From positions 62,001 to 126,000 of the forward strand of contig BNCN01000016.1 in assembly GCA_014656495.1 (NCBI GenBank): a stretch of DNA of 64,000 nt, written 5' to 3'. The notes below the pieces were generated by a model. The model was given only the letters and a program-made list of their open reading frames with translations, ran no database searches and was not told where the DNA came from. The DNA comes from Comamonas sp. KCTC 72670. GTDB taxonomy: Bacteria > Myxococcota > Myxococcia > Myxococcales > Myxococcaceae. Shown here piece by piece: positions 33,352 to 41,754 of the stretch. The position numbers and the translations under genes were made by a program. Position 1 is the stretch's first letter, and each line of letters begins with the position of its first letter.

Positions 33352-33777
33352 TCAGGGCTCGTCGAGGTACTGCGTCTGCAGCTGCGCGAAGACGCGGTCG
33401 GCGATGCCCTTGTATTTCATGCGCTCGATGAGCGGCTGCAGGTCACCCTTCATGGAGATGCGGCGCTTGAGCACCGCCTCCACCGGATCCAGCGTCCCCT
33501 TGAGGAGCTGCTTCCAGACGCTGTAGGGCGCCCGAGCCAGGTACACCGGCTCGATCTCCTCCAGGTCGTCCGGATCCGCCAGCACGCGCGCCTTCTCGAT
33601 GCGGCAGTCGCCGGGGACGACATGGACGACGAAGGCCTTCGCCAGCTTGCCGGGCTCGGCCTCCACCACCGCCCCGAAGTCGCCCTTCCAGCCCTTGCCG
33701 GCCATGGCGCACTCGGGATCCTCATTGGTGAGGCGCACGGCCTCATCCAACCACTCCTTCGACGGGAACTTCGCCAT
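33352..33777 (-). CDS. SCP2-type sterol/lipid-carrier-like domain protein
   Basis: A 141-residue cytoplasmic protein of the SCP2 sterol-carrier-like fold: MAKFPSKEWLDEAVRLTNED, AGKGWKGDFGAVVEAEP, FVVHVVPGDCRI, VYLARAPYSVWKQLLKGTLDPVEAVLKRRISMKGDL. Family members bind acyl chains or other hydrophobic ligands in a deep pocket. The start at 33777 begins at a typical MAKFPS. The gene lies 8 bases after the Hsp70-like stop, so co-expression with a chaperone is likely. The ligand is not predictable. Confidence 0.75.
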   Translation of the reverse strand: MAKFPSKEWLDEAVRLTNEDPECAMAGKGWKGDFGAVVEAEPGKLAKAFVVHVVPGDCRIEKARVLADPDDLEEIEPVYLARAPYSVWKQLLKGTLDPVEAVLKRRISMKGDLQPLIERMKYKGIADRVFAQLQTQYLDEP

Positions 33778-33785
33778 CTGGACTC

Positions 33786-35408
33786 CTAGCCCCTCCGGAA
33801 GATGCTCTTGATGCTGGAGAAGAGCCCCCGGTCGTCGCTCCCGCTGCTGCTGGAGCTGGGCACCTGCTGTGTGTTGCGCGACGCGACTTCCTGGAGCGCC
33901 CGCTTGAGCTGCTCCGGCGTGTCGCGGGTGGCGAGGTCCACCTTGCGCATCCCGCTCGCTTCCTCCACCGTCACCTGGAGCAGACACTCCTCGGTGAGGC
34001 GAAAGTCGATCTTCCGGCCGGCCGCGGCCGAGGGCACGCGCACGGTGCCCAGATATTCGTTGTCCACCAGCAGGTCGCTGTCCCCCTGGTAGATGTCCAG
34101 CTCGATGAAGGGCGAGCCCGGCTCCTTGGGAGGCGGCAGGCGGAAGCTCTTCACCATGGGGATCAGCGAGTTCTTCTCGATGATGCGCTTCACGCGGCCG
34201 TTGGGCATCGCGTAGCCAATGGGCATGGACAGCGCGTCCAGCAGCGTCACCGCGTCGATGCTGCCCAGCGAGTCGCCCAGCAGCGCCGCGCCCAGGGCCA
34301 CGCACTCGTCCGGGTGGACGCCCTTGCGCGGCGCCTTGCCGAAGTGCGCTTGAATCTTCTGCTGCACCAGCGGCATGCGGCTCTGGCCGCCCACCAGGAT
34401 GATTTCGTCGATCTCCGCGCGGGAGATGCCCTTCTCCTCGAGGACGCGGTCGCAGATCTCGAAGGTGCGGTCCACCAGGTCGCCGGTGAGGCTGTTGAGG
34501 AACTCGCGCGTCAGCGGGATGCGCAGATCCAGCGGCTTGCCCTTGCGCTCGTCGATGAAGGGCAGGTCGATGACGACGTTGGGGATCAACGTGAGGTCGA
34601 TCTTCGCCGCTTCCGCCGCGTTCTTGATGCGCTGGAGCGCGATGGGGTTCTCCGTGCCGAGGTCGACCTTGGTCTCCTCGCGGAAGCGCTCCAGCACGTA
34701 CTCCATGATGCGGTTGTCGAAGTCCGCGCCGCCCAGGAAGGCGTCGCCGCCCGTGGCCAGGACCTCGAAGACGTTGCCGGCCAGGTGCAGCACGGACACG
34801 TCGAAGGTGCCGCCGCCCAGGTCGTAGACGAGGACCTTCTGATCCAGGCCGCGGTTGAAGCCGTAGGCCAGCGCCGCGGCGGTGGGCTCGTTGACGATGC
34901 GCTTCACGTCGAAGCCCGCCAGGCGGCCGGCCTCCTTCACCGCGTTGCGCTGGTTGTCGTTGTAGTAGGCCGGGACGGAGATGACGGCCCCTTCGATGGG
35001 CCCGCCGAGGAACTGCTCCGCGATGGTCTTCACCTGGCCGAGCACGAAGCTGGAGACCTGCGGCAGCGAGTACAGCTTGCCGCCCATCATCACCGCCGCG
35101 TCGCCGTTGGCGCCCTCGACGATGTCGTAGGGGAAGTACCCCTTCAAGTCATCCACCGACTTGGAGTTGTACTTCCGGCCGATGAGCCGCTTGGTCCCCC
35201 AGAGCGTGTTCTTGGGGTTGGTGACCATCTGATCCTTGGCCACCCCGCCCACCAGCAGATCACCACGCGCCGACAGCGCGACGACGGAGGGCAACGTGAG
35301 GTTGCCGCGGTCCGTGGGGACGATCTTCGGGATGCGGTTGCGGACGGACGCCACCAGCGTGTTGGTGGTGCCCAGGTCAATCCCGATGATGCGAGGTCTG
35401 TCCGCCAT
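33786..35408 (-). CDS. Hsp70 (DnaK-like) chaperone, shortened C-terminus
   Basis: A 540-residue Hsp70. The ATPase domain is complete: IIGIDLGTTNTLVASV at the start, NEPTAAALAYGF, VYDLGGGTFDVSVL and VGGQSRMPLVQ. The substrate-binding region after about 385 is divergent and shorter than in DnaK (about 640 residues), ending in a Ser-rich tail. It is therefore a specialised paralogue rather than the general chaperone; no dnaJ or grpE is adjacent. Start at ATG 35408 matches the family. It is followed at 8 bases by the SCP2-like gene and preceded by a helicase gene. Confidence 0.88.
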   Translation of the reverse strand: MADRPRIIGIDLGTTNTLVASVRNRIPKIVPTDRGNLTLPSVVALSARGDLLVGGVAKDQMVTNPKNTLWGTKRLIGRKYNSKSVDDLKGYFPYDIVEGANGDAAVMMGGKLYSLPQVSSFVLGQVKTIAEQFLGGPIEGAVISVPAYYNDNQRNAVKEAGRLAGFDVKRIVNEPTAAALAYGFNRGLDQKVLVYDLGGGTFDVSVLHLAGNVFEVLATGGDAFLGGADFDNRIMEYVLERFREETKVDLGTENPIALQRIKNAAEAAKIDLTLIPNVVIDLPFIDERKGKPLDLRIPLTREFLNSLTGDLVDRTFEICDRVLEEKGISRAEIDEIILVGGQSRMPLVQQKIQAHFGKAPRKGVHPDECVALGAALLGDSLGSIDAVTLLDALSMPIGYAMPNGRVKRIIEKNSLIPMVKSFRLPPPKEPGSPFIELDIYQGDSDLLVDNEYLGTVRVPSAAAGRKIDFRLTEECLLQVTVEEASGMRKVDLATRDTPEQLKRALQEVASRNTQQVPSSSSSGSDDRGLFSSIKSIFRRG

Positions 35409-35498
35409 GAAGTGAGGGGGCGCGCGCCGGAAGACGCCGTCCCTGTTGCCACTGTCTATCACGTCGCGCTGCCGAGTGCGCGTTTCTGGGCGACGGTG

Positions 35499-37577
35499 TC
35501 AGTCCGCCGGGTCCGTTCCACCCGGAGGGGGCCCATCCTGCCCCACGGCCACCCCGGCCTCCGCCTCCAGGGCGGACGGGGCGTGCCGGTCGAACGGTGC
35601 CTCCGCCCCGCCGGGCAGTTCCAGGAGGAAGCGGGAGGGCCGCAGGAGGATCCGCTCCCCGTCCCGGGGCAACACGCTCAGGGGGTACACCAGCGCCAGC
35701 GCGTCGCGCGCCCGGGTGAGGGCCACGTAGAACAACCGGCGCTCCTCTTCCTCCTCTGCGGGCAGGCGAGTAGCCAGCGACAGGGGGAAGCGCCCATCCG
35801 CCAGCCACAGGACGAAGACGGCCCGCCACTCCAGCCCCTTGGCCTGATGGACGGTGGACAGCGTCAGGACGGCCCCTGGCGCCTCCTCCCCCAGGGCCTC
35901 CCCCGCCGCGAACTCCGCCACCAGGGCGATCTCCGACAGGAACCGCGCCACGTCCTCGAAGCGGCGGGCGAACTCCGCCAACTGCCGGACGTCCTCCTCC
36001 CGGTGCTCTTCCGCTGAGAACTCCGCCTTCAGGTACTCGGCGTAGCCCCCCGCCAGCACGGCGTCGATCTGCCGCTCCGGCGCGGCGGAGGCCCCGGCCC
36101 CCGTGAGCCGCCCCATCAGGTCGGTGAAGGCCTGGAACCCCTTCCGGGACTTGCGCGGCAGGTGCGCCTGGACGTCCGCGTGGGCCAGCCCCTCCGCCAA
36201 TGGCGTGCCCTCGGGCAGCGCGCGCAGGGCCGTCCAGAGGTGCTCCGCCGTCGCCGGTCCCACACCTGGGACGCGCCGGATGACGCGCTTGAAGGCCAGC
36301 TCGTCCCCGGGGTTGTTCACCACCCGCAGGTGGGCCAGCACGTCCTTGATGTGGGACTGCTCGAAGAAGCGCACCCCGGAGCGCACCCGGAAGGGGATGC
36401 CGCGCCGGGTCAACTCGAGCTGGAGCTCCAGCGAGTGGCTGTGGGCGCGGTACAGGACGGCCATGGCGTCCAGGGACATGCCCTCCTCCCGCAACGCCAG
36501 GACGCGCTCGGCCACGAAGACGGCCTGACTCGCGGCGTCCAGCGTGGGGACGAGGAGGGGCCTCCCCCCCGTGGGCCGCGCCGCCGTCAGCACCTTGGGG
36601 AACTGGTTCGTGTTGAGCGCGATGGAGCTGTTCGCCAGGCGCAGGATTTCCGGCGTGGAGCGGTAGTTGCGCGTCAGCGAGTGGACCGAGCACCCCGGAT
36701 ACCGCTCCGGGAAGCCGATGATGTTGGAGAAGTCCGCGCCCCGGAAGCTGTAGATGGACTGGCAGTCGTCCCCCACCACCGTCAGGTCCTTGCGCTCGCC
36801 CGCGAGCAGGTCCACGAGGTCGCCCTGGAGCCGGTTGGTGTCCTGATACTCGTCCACCAGGACGCACTGGAAGCGCTCGGTGAGGGCCTGGCGCACGTCC
36901 GGGTGGTGCGTGAGCAGCCGCTTGAGGTGCACCAGCAGGTCGTCAAAGTCCATCAGGTGCATCTGCGCCTTGCGCTGCTGGTAGCGCGCGGCGGCGGCGA
37001 GCACCTCGGGGGCCAGCGGGAGCAGCTGGGGCCGGCGGTCCATCAACACGTGGGACACGGGCTCCTGGAGGTTGGCGGCCAGCGACACCAGGTCCAGCAC
37101 CAGGTCCGGCCGGGGGAAGCGCTTGTCGCTCTTGAGCCGGCGCTCCGCGATGCACGTCACCATCAGGTCGCGGGCGTCCTCGCGGTCCAGCACGGTGAAG
37201 TTCGTGGAGAAGCCGAGCACCGTCGCGTACTGGCGCAGCAGCACGTGCGCCGCGTGATGGAAGGTGCCCCCGAGCATGCGCCGCACGTCCACGGAGGCGC
37301 CGGCCAGCGCCTCCACCCGGCGCGTCATCTCCCGCGCGGCCTTGTTGGTGAACGTGAGGAGGAGGATGGACTCGGGCGGGACGCCCCGCTCCAGCTTGCG
37401 CGCGACCCGGAAGGTCAACGTGCGCGTCTTCCCGGAGCCCGCGCCGGCGATGACCAGCACGGGGCCCTCACCGGCCTCGACCGCGCGGAGCTGCTCCTCG
37501 TTGAGGAGCGCGGCGTAGTCGATTCGCAGCGAGGGCCTCGCCGGATCCGCCCGGAGCGTGTCGGTGCGCGTGGCCAT
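35499..37577 (-). CDS. UvrD/Rep/PcrA-like superfamily 1A helicase
   Basis: A 692-residue DNA helicase. All SF1A motifs are visible: Walker A AGAGSGKTRTLTF, LTFTNKAAREM (Ia), VDEYQDTN (II), QSIYSFRGAD (III), LTRNYRST (IV), LSTVHQAKGLEW (V) and VALTRARD (VI). Such 3'-5' helicases act in nucleotide excision and mismatch repair or replication restart. The length is close to UvrD/PcrA. I chose ATG 37577 (MATRTDTLRA); an upstream ATG at 37616 adds 13 unsupported residues. It precedes the Hsp70-like gene by 90 bases. Confidence 0.94.
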   Translation of the reverse strand: MATRTDTLRADPARPSLRIDYAALLNEEQLRAVEAGEGPVLVIAGAGSGKTRTLTFRVARKLERGVPPESILLLTFTNKAAREMTRRVEALAGASVDVRRMLGGTFHHAAHVLLRQYATVLGFSTNFTVLDREDARDLMVTCIAERRLKSDKRFPRPDLVLDLVSLAANLQEPVSHVLMDRRPQLLPLAPEVLAAAARYQQRKAQMHLMDFDDLLVHLKRLLTHHPDVRQALTERFQCVLVDEYQDTNRLQGDLVDLLAGERKDLTVVGDDCQSIYSFRGADFSNIIGFPERYPGCSVHSLTRNYRSTPEILRLANSSIALNTNQFPKVLTAARPTGGRPLLVPTLDAASQAVFVAERVLALREEGMSLDAMAVLYRAHSHSLELQLELTRRGIPFRVRSGVRFFEQSHIKDVLAHLRVVNNPGDELAFKRVIRRVPGVGPATAEHLWTALRALPEGTPLAEGLAHADVQAHLPRKSRKGFQAFTDLMGRLTGAGASAAPERQIDAVLAGGYAEYLKAEFSAEEHREEDVRQLAEFARRFEDVARFLSEIALVAEFAAGEALGEEAPGAVLTLSTVHQAKGLEWRAVFVLWLADGRFPLSLATRLPAEEEEERRLFYVALTRARDALALVYPLSVLPRDGERILLRPSRFLLELPGGAEAPFDRHAPSALEAEAGVAVGQDGPPPGGTDPAD

Positions 37578-37631
37578 GGGGGCGCCGACTCTAACCGCCC
37601 TGCCCGCCTCGGACATCCGGATCCGGACGGC

Positions 37632-39323
37632 TCAGGGCACGCCGTTGAGCGCGGTCAGCTTCGCGGACGCGGCCGCGCGGACCTGGGGCGAGGGATCCCG
37701 CTCCTTCGCCACCTCCAGCAGGAGCCGCCCCACCTGCGGAAGCTTCGTGGCCACCGCGTTCAGGGCGGCGGTGCGCTCCTTCTCGGCGTTCTCCAGGCGC
37801 TCGCGGACGCCCCGGTCCGCGCACGTCTTGACGCCCGGTGACTGCTCGCGCAGCACGAGCTCCGCGTCCGCCAGCCGGGCCTCCGCCAGCCGCTTCGCGT
37901 CCGAGGCCTTGAGCTCGAACTCCGCCAGGTCCTCGGGGAACTCGGTGCTCACGGCCCGCGCCCGGGCGATGGCGTCCGCGGCGAAGCGGGCGTTGACAGC
38001 CGCCGCGCAGAGCTGCCGCGCCGAGGCCAGCGGCACGCGGCCCTCGGGCGTCACCTGGGCTTCCTGCGCCACCTCCAGCGACCAGAGCGCGAGCTGCCGC
38101 GCCGCCACGCCCGAGGAGAAGTGCTGGCGCCGCTCCTCGCGAATCTGCACCCAGCGCCGGAGGATGACGGGGTCCGCCGCGCCCGACTCGGCGGCCCGCT
38201 GGTACTCCGTGGAGGCCTGCGCGAGCTGGCCGGACAGGTCCAGCAACACCGCCACCGTGAGGTACAGCTCGGCGCTCGTCGCGCGCTCGCGCAGGGCGTC
38301 CAGGCGGGACGTCACCTCGTACTCGGCCACCGGCTTGGGCAACGCGGCCAGGACACTGCGCAGGGAGTCGAAGGCGTGCTGGCGGATCAGCGGGTTGCGG
38401 GCGGCGCGCAGCGCCTCCAGGAGCGGATCCAACACCCGCACCGAGACGTGCTGCCCCAGCTCCTCCGCCGCCTGCCAGCGATCCAACGCGTCGGGCGCCA
38501 TCAGCGCGCGCTTCAGGTCCTCGATGCCCCGCAGGTAGTGCCCCACGTGGGCCGCCTGGGCCAGGGGCTCCGCGCGGGCCATGGCCGCGGACTCGGCGCG
38601 GGCCCGGGCCAGCCGCTCGGGGAACGCCGTCAGCTTGGGCCCCAGGGGATGGGCCTTCACCCGCGCCTCGGCCTCGTCCACCAGGCCCGAGACCAGCAGC
38701 CCCTCCACCTCCAGGCCCAGCAGCAGGACGCGCGCCTCCTCGCGGTGCGCGCCGGCCGGGTGGTCCTTGAGGTACGCGAAGAGCTTCGTCGCGCCGGAGG
38801 CCTTCGCCTGGGCGAACGACTGCGCGTCCAGCCGGGACTCCACGTCCTGCCGGCGCGGATCATCCGGCGCCGCGCGCAGGTACTCCGCCAGCTTGCGCGG
38901 GTCCTCGGTGGTCGCCAGCTCCCGCCCCTCCGCCTCCGTCAGCAGCCGCTTCGCCTCGTCGCGCTGGGCCCCGTCCGGGTGCTCCTGGAGGAACTGGCGC
39001 CACCCCGCCACGGTGTTCGTCTCCTGCGCCGCGTTGAAGCGCAGGCCTTCCAGCAGCGTCTTCACGGTGCGCGCCTGGGCCGCGTCCGGGTACGCCTCCA
39101 GGAAGCGCTTGTAGCCAATCACCGTGTGCAGCCGCTTCGCCTCCTCGAACTCCAGCTCCTCCAACCGGGACTCGGCGGCGTCCACCTCGTCGTGCTGGGG
39201 GTATTCGCGCAGGAAGGCGCGGTAGCCGTCGATGGTGTCCGTCTTCGCCGCGCGCTCATACGGAGAAGGAACGCAGCCAGTGGCCAGCAACAGGACGGCG
39301 AGGGCTCGGCGAAGAGAAGCCAT
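37632..39323 (-). CDS. Lipoprotein with TPR-like/HEAT-like helical repeats
   Basis: A 563-residue predicted lipoprotein with lipobox LATGC (Cys17). The N-terminal half has a repeating pattern, TIDGYRAFLREYPQHDEVDA, TVIGYKRFLEAYPDAAQA, TVAGWRQFLQEHPDGAQR, AEYLRAAPDDPRRQDV, of the outer-membrane TPR type seen in BamD/YbgF-like proteins. The C-terminal half is helical with a HEAT-like stretch (VLDPLLEALRAARNPLIRQHA). It probably acts as a protein-binding scaffold at the envelope. Divergent from the NlpC/P60 gene. Confidence 0.75.
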   Translation of the reverse strand: MASLRRALAVLLLATGCVPSPYERAAKTDTIDGYRAFLREYPQHDEVDAAESRLEELEFEEAKRLHTVIGYKRFLEAYPDAAQARTVKTLLEGLRFNAAQETNTVAGWRQFLQEHPDGAQRDEAKRLLTEAEGRELATTEDPRKLAEYLRAAPDDPRRQDVESRLDAQSFAQAKASGATKLFAYLKDHPAGAHREEARVLLLGLEVEGLLVSGLVDEAEARVKAHPLGPKLTAFPERLARARAESAAMARAEPLAQAAHVGHYLRGIEDLKRALMAPDALDRWQAAEELGQHVSVRVLDPLLEALRAARNPLIRQHAFDSLRSVLAALPKPVAEYEVTSRLDALRERATSAELYLTVAVLLDLSGQLAQASTEYQRAAESGAADPVILRRWVQIREERRQHFSSGVAARQLALWSLEVAQEAQVTPEGRVPLASARQLCAAAVNARFAADAIARARAVSTEFPEDLAEFELKASDAKRLAEARLADAELVLREQSPGVKTCADRGVRERLENAEKERTAALNAVATKLPQVGRLLLEVAKERDPSPQVRAAASAKLTALNGVP

Positions 39324-39457
39324 GTCCCTGGAGCAATACCGCACCCGCGCCCACCCGGAAACCCGAGGCCTGACGGACGGTTGCCTGGGTAGGTTTTTTG
39401 ACGACACAGCTTCCTGGGCGGAGCATGTGCCCCAGGACGCTACAGGGAGGTCGCGCC

Positions 39458-40315
39458 ATGAGGACAATCACGCTGATGGGAGCCCTCGCCATGCTGGCGA
39501 CGGGATGTGCCACCACGGGAGCGCCGCTCGAGCCGTGGCTGGATTCGTACAGCCTGCGCTACCGGTCCGCCTCCCCGCCCGCCTTCCCCCGCGAGCCGCT
39601 GTCCAAGCCGGTGGCCACCGCGAGCAACGACGCCCAACCGCCGCGTCCAGCCGCCGCGAACCCCCGGCCGGGCAAGAAGGCCCCGGGTGGAAAGGCGCGC
39701 GCCGCGGCCGCCCGGCCGAAGCCCGCCGCCACGCCGGCGCCGGCCAACGCGCGCGAGAAGGTGGTGACCACCGCCCGCTCGCTGGTGGGCAAGACGCAGG
39801 TCCAGCTCCAGGGCAAGAAGTACCCCTCCGACTGCACGGGTCTCATCGAGGGCGTCTATGCCCAGGCCGGCGTCACCTTCCGAGGCACCGTCCAGCCGGG
39901 CGACAACGGCGTCACCGCGATGTACCGCTTCACCCGTGCCCGGGGGCGCGTGTACTCGAATGGCCGGCCGACGCCGGGGGACCTGGTCTTCTTCAACGAG
40001 ACGTATGATCAGAACCGCGACGGCCGCCGCAACGACGGGCTCACCCACGTGGGCATCGTCGAGAGCGTGAGCAACACCGGCACCGTCACCGTCATCCACC
40101 GCGTGCGCCGGGGCGTGGTGCGCTACCGCATGAACCTGGAGCGCCCCCACCTGCGGCGTGACCCGCAGACGGGCGAGGTCCTCAACGACATGCTCCGGCA
40201 CCCGGGCCCCAACCGCGATCCCGTCCTCACCGGGCAGCTCTTCGCCGGCTACGGCAGCGTCCTGCCCGCGAGCCCCAAGGCGTCCAAGCCCGTCCCCGTG
40301 GCCTCGCTGCGGTAA
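39458..40315 (+). CDS. NlpC/P60-like (CHAP) cell-wall lipoprotein
   Basis: A 285-residue predicted lipoprotein with lipobox LATGC (Cys17). After a 60-residue Ala/Pro/Lys-rich linker the C-terminal domain (about 105-260) has the layout of NlpC/P60 cysteine peptidases that cut peptidoglycan peptides: catalytic Cys in KKYPSDCTGLIEGVYAQ, a His in GLTHVGIVESV and a polar residue in VIHRVRRGVVR. The predicted site is in the periplasm. GGGAGG lies 7 bases before the ATG at 39458. A perfect 9-bp hairpin follows the stop. Substrate specificity unknown. Confidence 0.82.
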   Translation: MRTITLMGALAMLATGCATTGAPLEPWLDSYSLRYRSASPPAFPREPLSKPVATASNDAQPPRPAAANPRPGKKAPGGKARAAAARPKPAATPAPANAREKVVTTARSLVGKTQVQLQGKKYPSDCTGLIEGVYAQAGVTFRGTVQPGDNGVTAMYRFTRARGRVYSNGRPTPGDLVFFNETYDQNRDGRRNDGLTHVGIVESVSNTGTVTVIHRVRRGVVRYRMNLERPHLRRDPQTGEVLNDMLRHPGPNRDPVLTGQLFAGYGSVLPASPKASKPVPVASLR

Positions 40316-40336
40316 CGGGCCACCGCGAAACGCGAA

Positions 40337-40384
40337 CCGGCCGGACACCCCCTCCCCTCTTTCGAGGAAGCGGTCTCCGGCCGG
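40337..40384. terminator. Long-loop hairpin between convergent genes
   Basis: CCGGCCGGA (40337-40345) pairs perfectly with TCCGGCCGG (40376-40384); the loop contains a smaller CCTC/GAGG hairpin. No U-tract. Confidence 0.55.
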
Positions 40385-40403
40385 GTTGAAACCACCGCGC
40401 GAA

Positions 40404-41585
40404 CTACGCGCGGGCCGTGCGGTCCCACGCGGCGCGCTGCGAGTTGCGCAGGAAGCGCCAGAAACCCACGACGATGGCCAGGTTCATCGTCACGAAGTAG
40501 TACGCGACCGACGCGGCCTTCTTCGCCGTCCCCCGCTTCAGCACCCCCGTCTTCCCCAGGTACGCCAGCGCGTAGAACAGCACCTGCATGCACAGGCTGA
40601 ACTGGTAGAAGAGCCGGTCGAGCAGGAACAGGTTCGCCACCAGCGCCAGCCCCATCAGCGCGGGCGCGCACCAGCGCAGCAGCTTGTGTGACCAGAAGGC
40701 GAACGCGGGGAAGCCCGCGGTCGGCAGCAGCAGCCCCGGCACCATGCGCAGGCTCTGGAAGTTGCCCGCGGCGATGCGCGCCCGGCGGCCGAACTCCTTG
40801 CCGTAGTCCTCCGTCGTCTCCTCGTGCGCGACGGCGTGCTCCTCGTAGACGACCTTGTAGCCGTTCTCCAGGATGCGCAGCGGAATCACGAAGTCGTCCA
40901 CGATGGTGGACGGCGGCAGCTGCGTGAACAGGGAGCGCCGGATGGCGTACAGCCCGCCGTTGGCCCCGACCACCGCGCCCCGGCGGCCCTCGTACATCTT
41001 GATGAGGGACTCGTAGCTCCAGTACGCGCTCTCCTCGTAGTCCTGCTTCGTCGGGTTGTAGAGCCGCAGCTTGCCGCAGACGGCGCCCACCTCGGGGTCC
41101 TCGAAGTGGCGCACCAGCCGCTCGATGGCCTCGGGCTCGATCATCGTGTTCGCGTCGGAGAGGACGACGATGTCCCCTTGCGCCATCGGGATGCAGCGGT
41201 TCAGCACCGTCGTCTTGCCCGCGCGCGGCGCCGGGGACAGCCGGACACGCGCGTCCGAGCAGGCGCGCACCAAGTCATCCGTCCCGTCCGACGAGCCGTC
41301 CGAGCCGATGAGCACTTCGAACTTCTCCGTCGGGTACGCCAGCGCGAGGCTGTTCTCCAGCTTCTGCTGGATGCACGACGCTTCGTTGTAGGCCGCCACG
41401 ACCAGGCTCACCGAGGGCAACGGCCGCTGCCGGGCCCTGCCCTGTTCATCCCCGCCCCCCTGTCGCACCTTGCGTGCGTTCTTGAGTACCTGCGCGGCCC
41501 CTTCGAGCAGAAAAAGACTCAAGGGGTAAAGAAAGTACGTGTGCGCGAGCAGCAGCACCGCACACCAGAAGAAGACCTCCGCCAT
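40404..41585 (-). CDS. Inner-membrane family 2 glycosyltransferase
   Basis: A 393-residue GT2-type protein. Residues: an N-terminal transmembrane helix (FFWCAVLLLAHTYFLYPLSLFLL), then LVVAAYNEASCIQQKL, GSDGSSDGTDDLV (nucleotide binding), VLSDANTMIE (metal-binding DxD-like), VDDFVIPLRILENGY and three C-terminal helices. It resembles the poly-N-acetylglucosamine/cellulose-synthase-like group. GGAGG precedes ATG 41585. It is a stand-alone unit, convergent with the NlpC/P60 gene and about 170 bases downstream of the zinc-ribbon protein gene; the acceptor is unknown. Confidence 0.85.
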   Translation of the reverse strand: MAEVFFWCAVLLLAHTYFLYPLSLFLLEGAAQVLKNARKVRQGGGDEQGRARQRPLPSVSLVVAAYNEASCIQQKLENSLALAYPTEKFEVLIGSDGSSDGTDDLVRACSDARVRLSPAPRAGKTTVLNRCIPMAQGDIVVLSDANTMIEPEAIERLVRHFEDPEVGAVCGKLRLYNPTKQDYEESAYWSYESLIKMYEGRRGAVVGANGGLYAIRRSLFTQLPPSTIVDDFVIPLRILENGYKVVYEEHAVAHEETTEDYGKEFGRRARIAAGNFQSLRMVPGLLLPTAGFPAFAFWSHKLLRWCAPALMGLALVANLFLLDRLFYQFSLCMQVLFYALAYLGKTGVLKRGTAKKAASVAYYFVTMNLAIVVGFWRFLRNSQRAAWDRTARA

Positions 41586-41754
41586 CAACCCTGCCTCCCA
41601 AGCACCCAGTCCTCGAACTTGCGCTGGGTACAGCAAGAGGCATGCCTCGGCCATGGGCCGGGAATCACACGGAGGACACCCCCCACGGGCTTCGGGTTCG
41701 AGGTGCGGGACTGGACTTTCTCCAGCCCCGGAGAAGGAGAAGCCGGTCGTCGTT

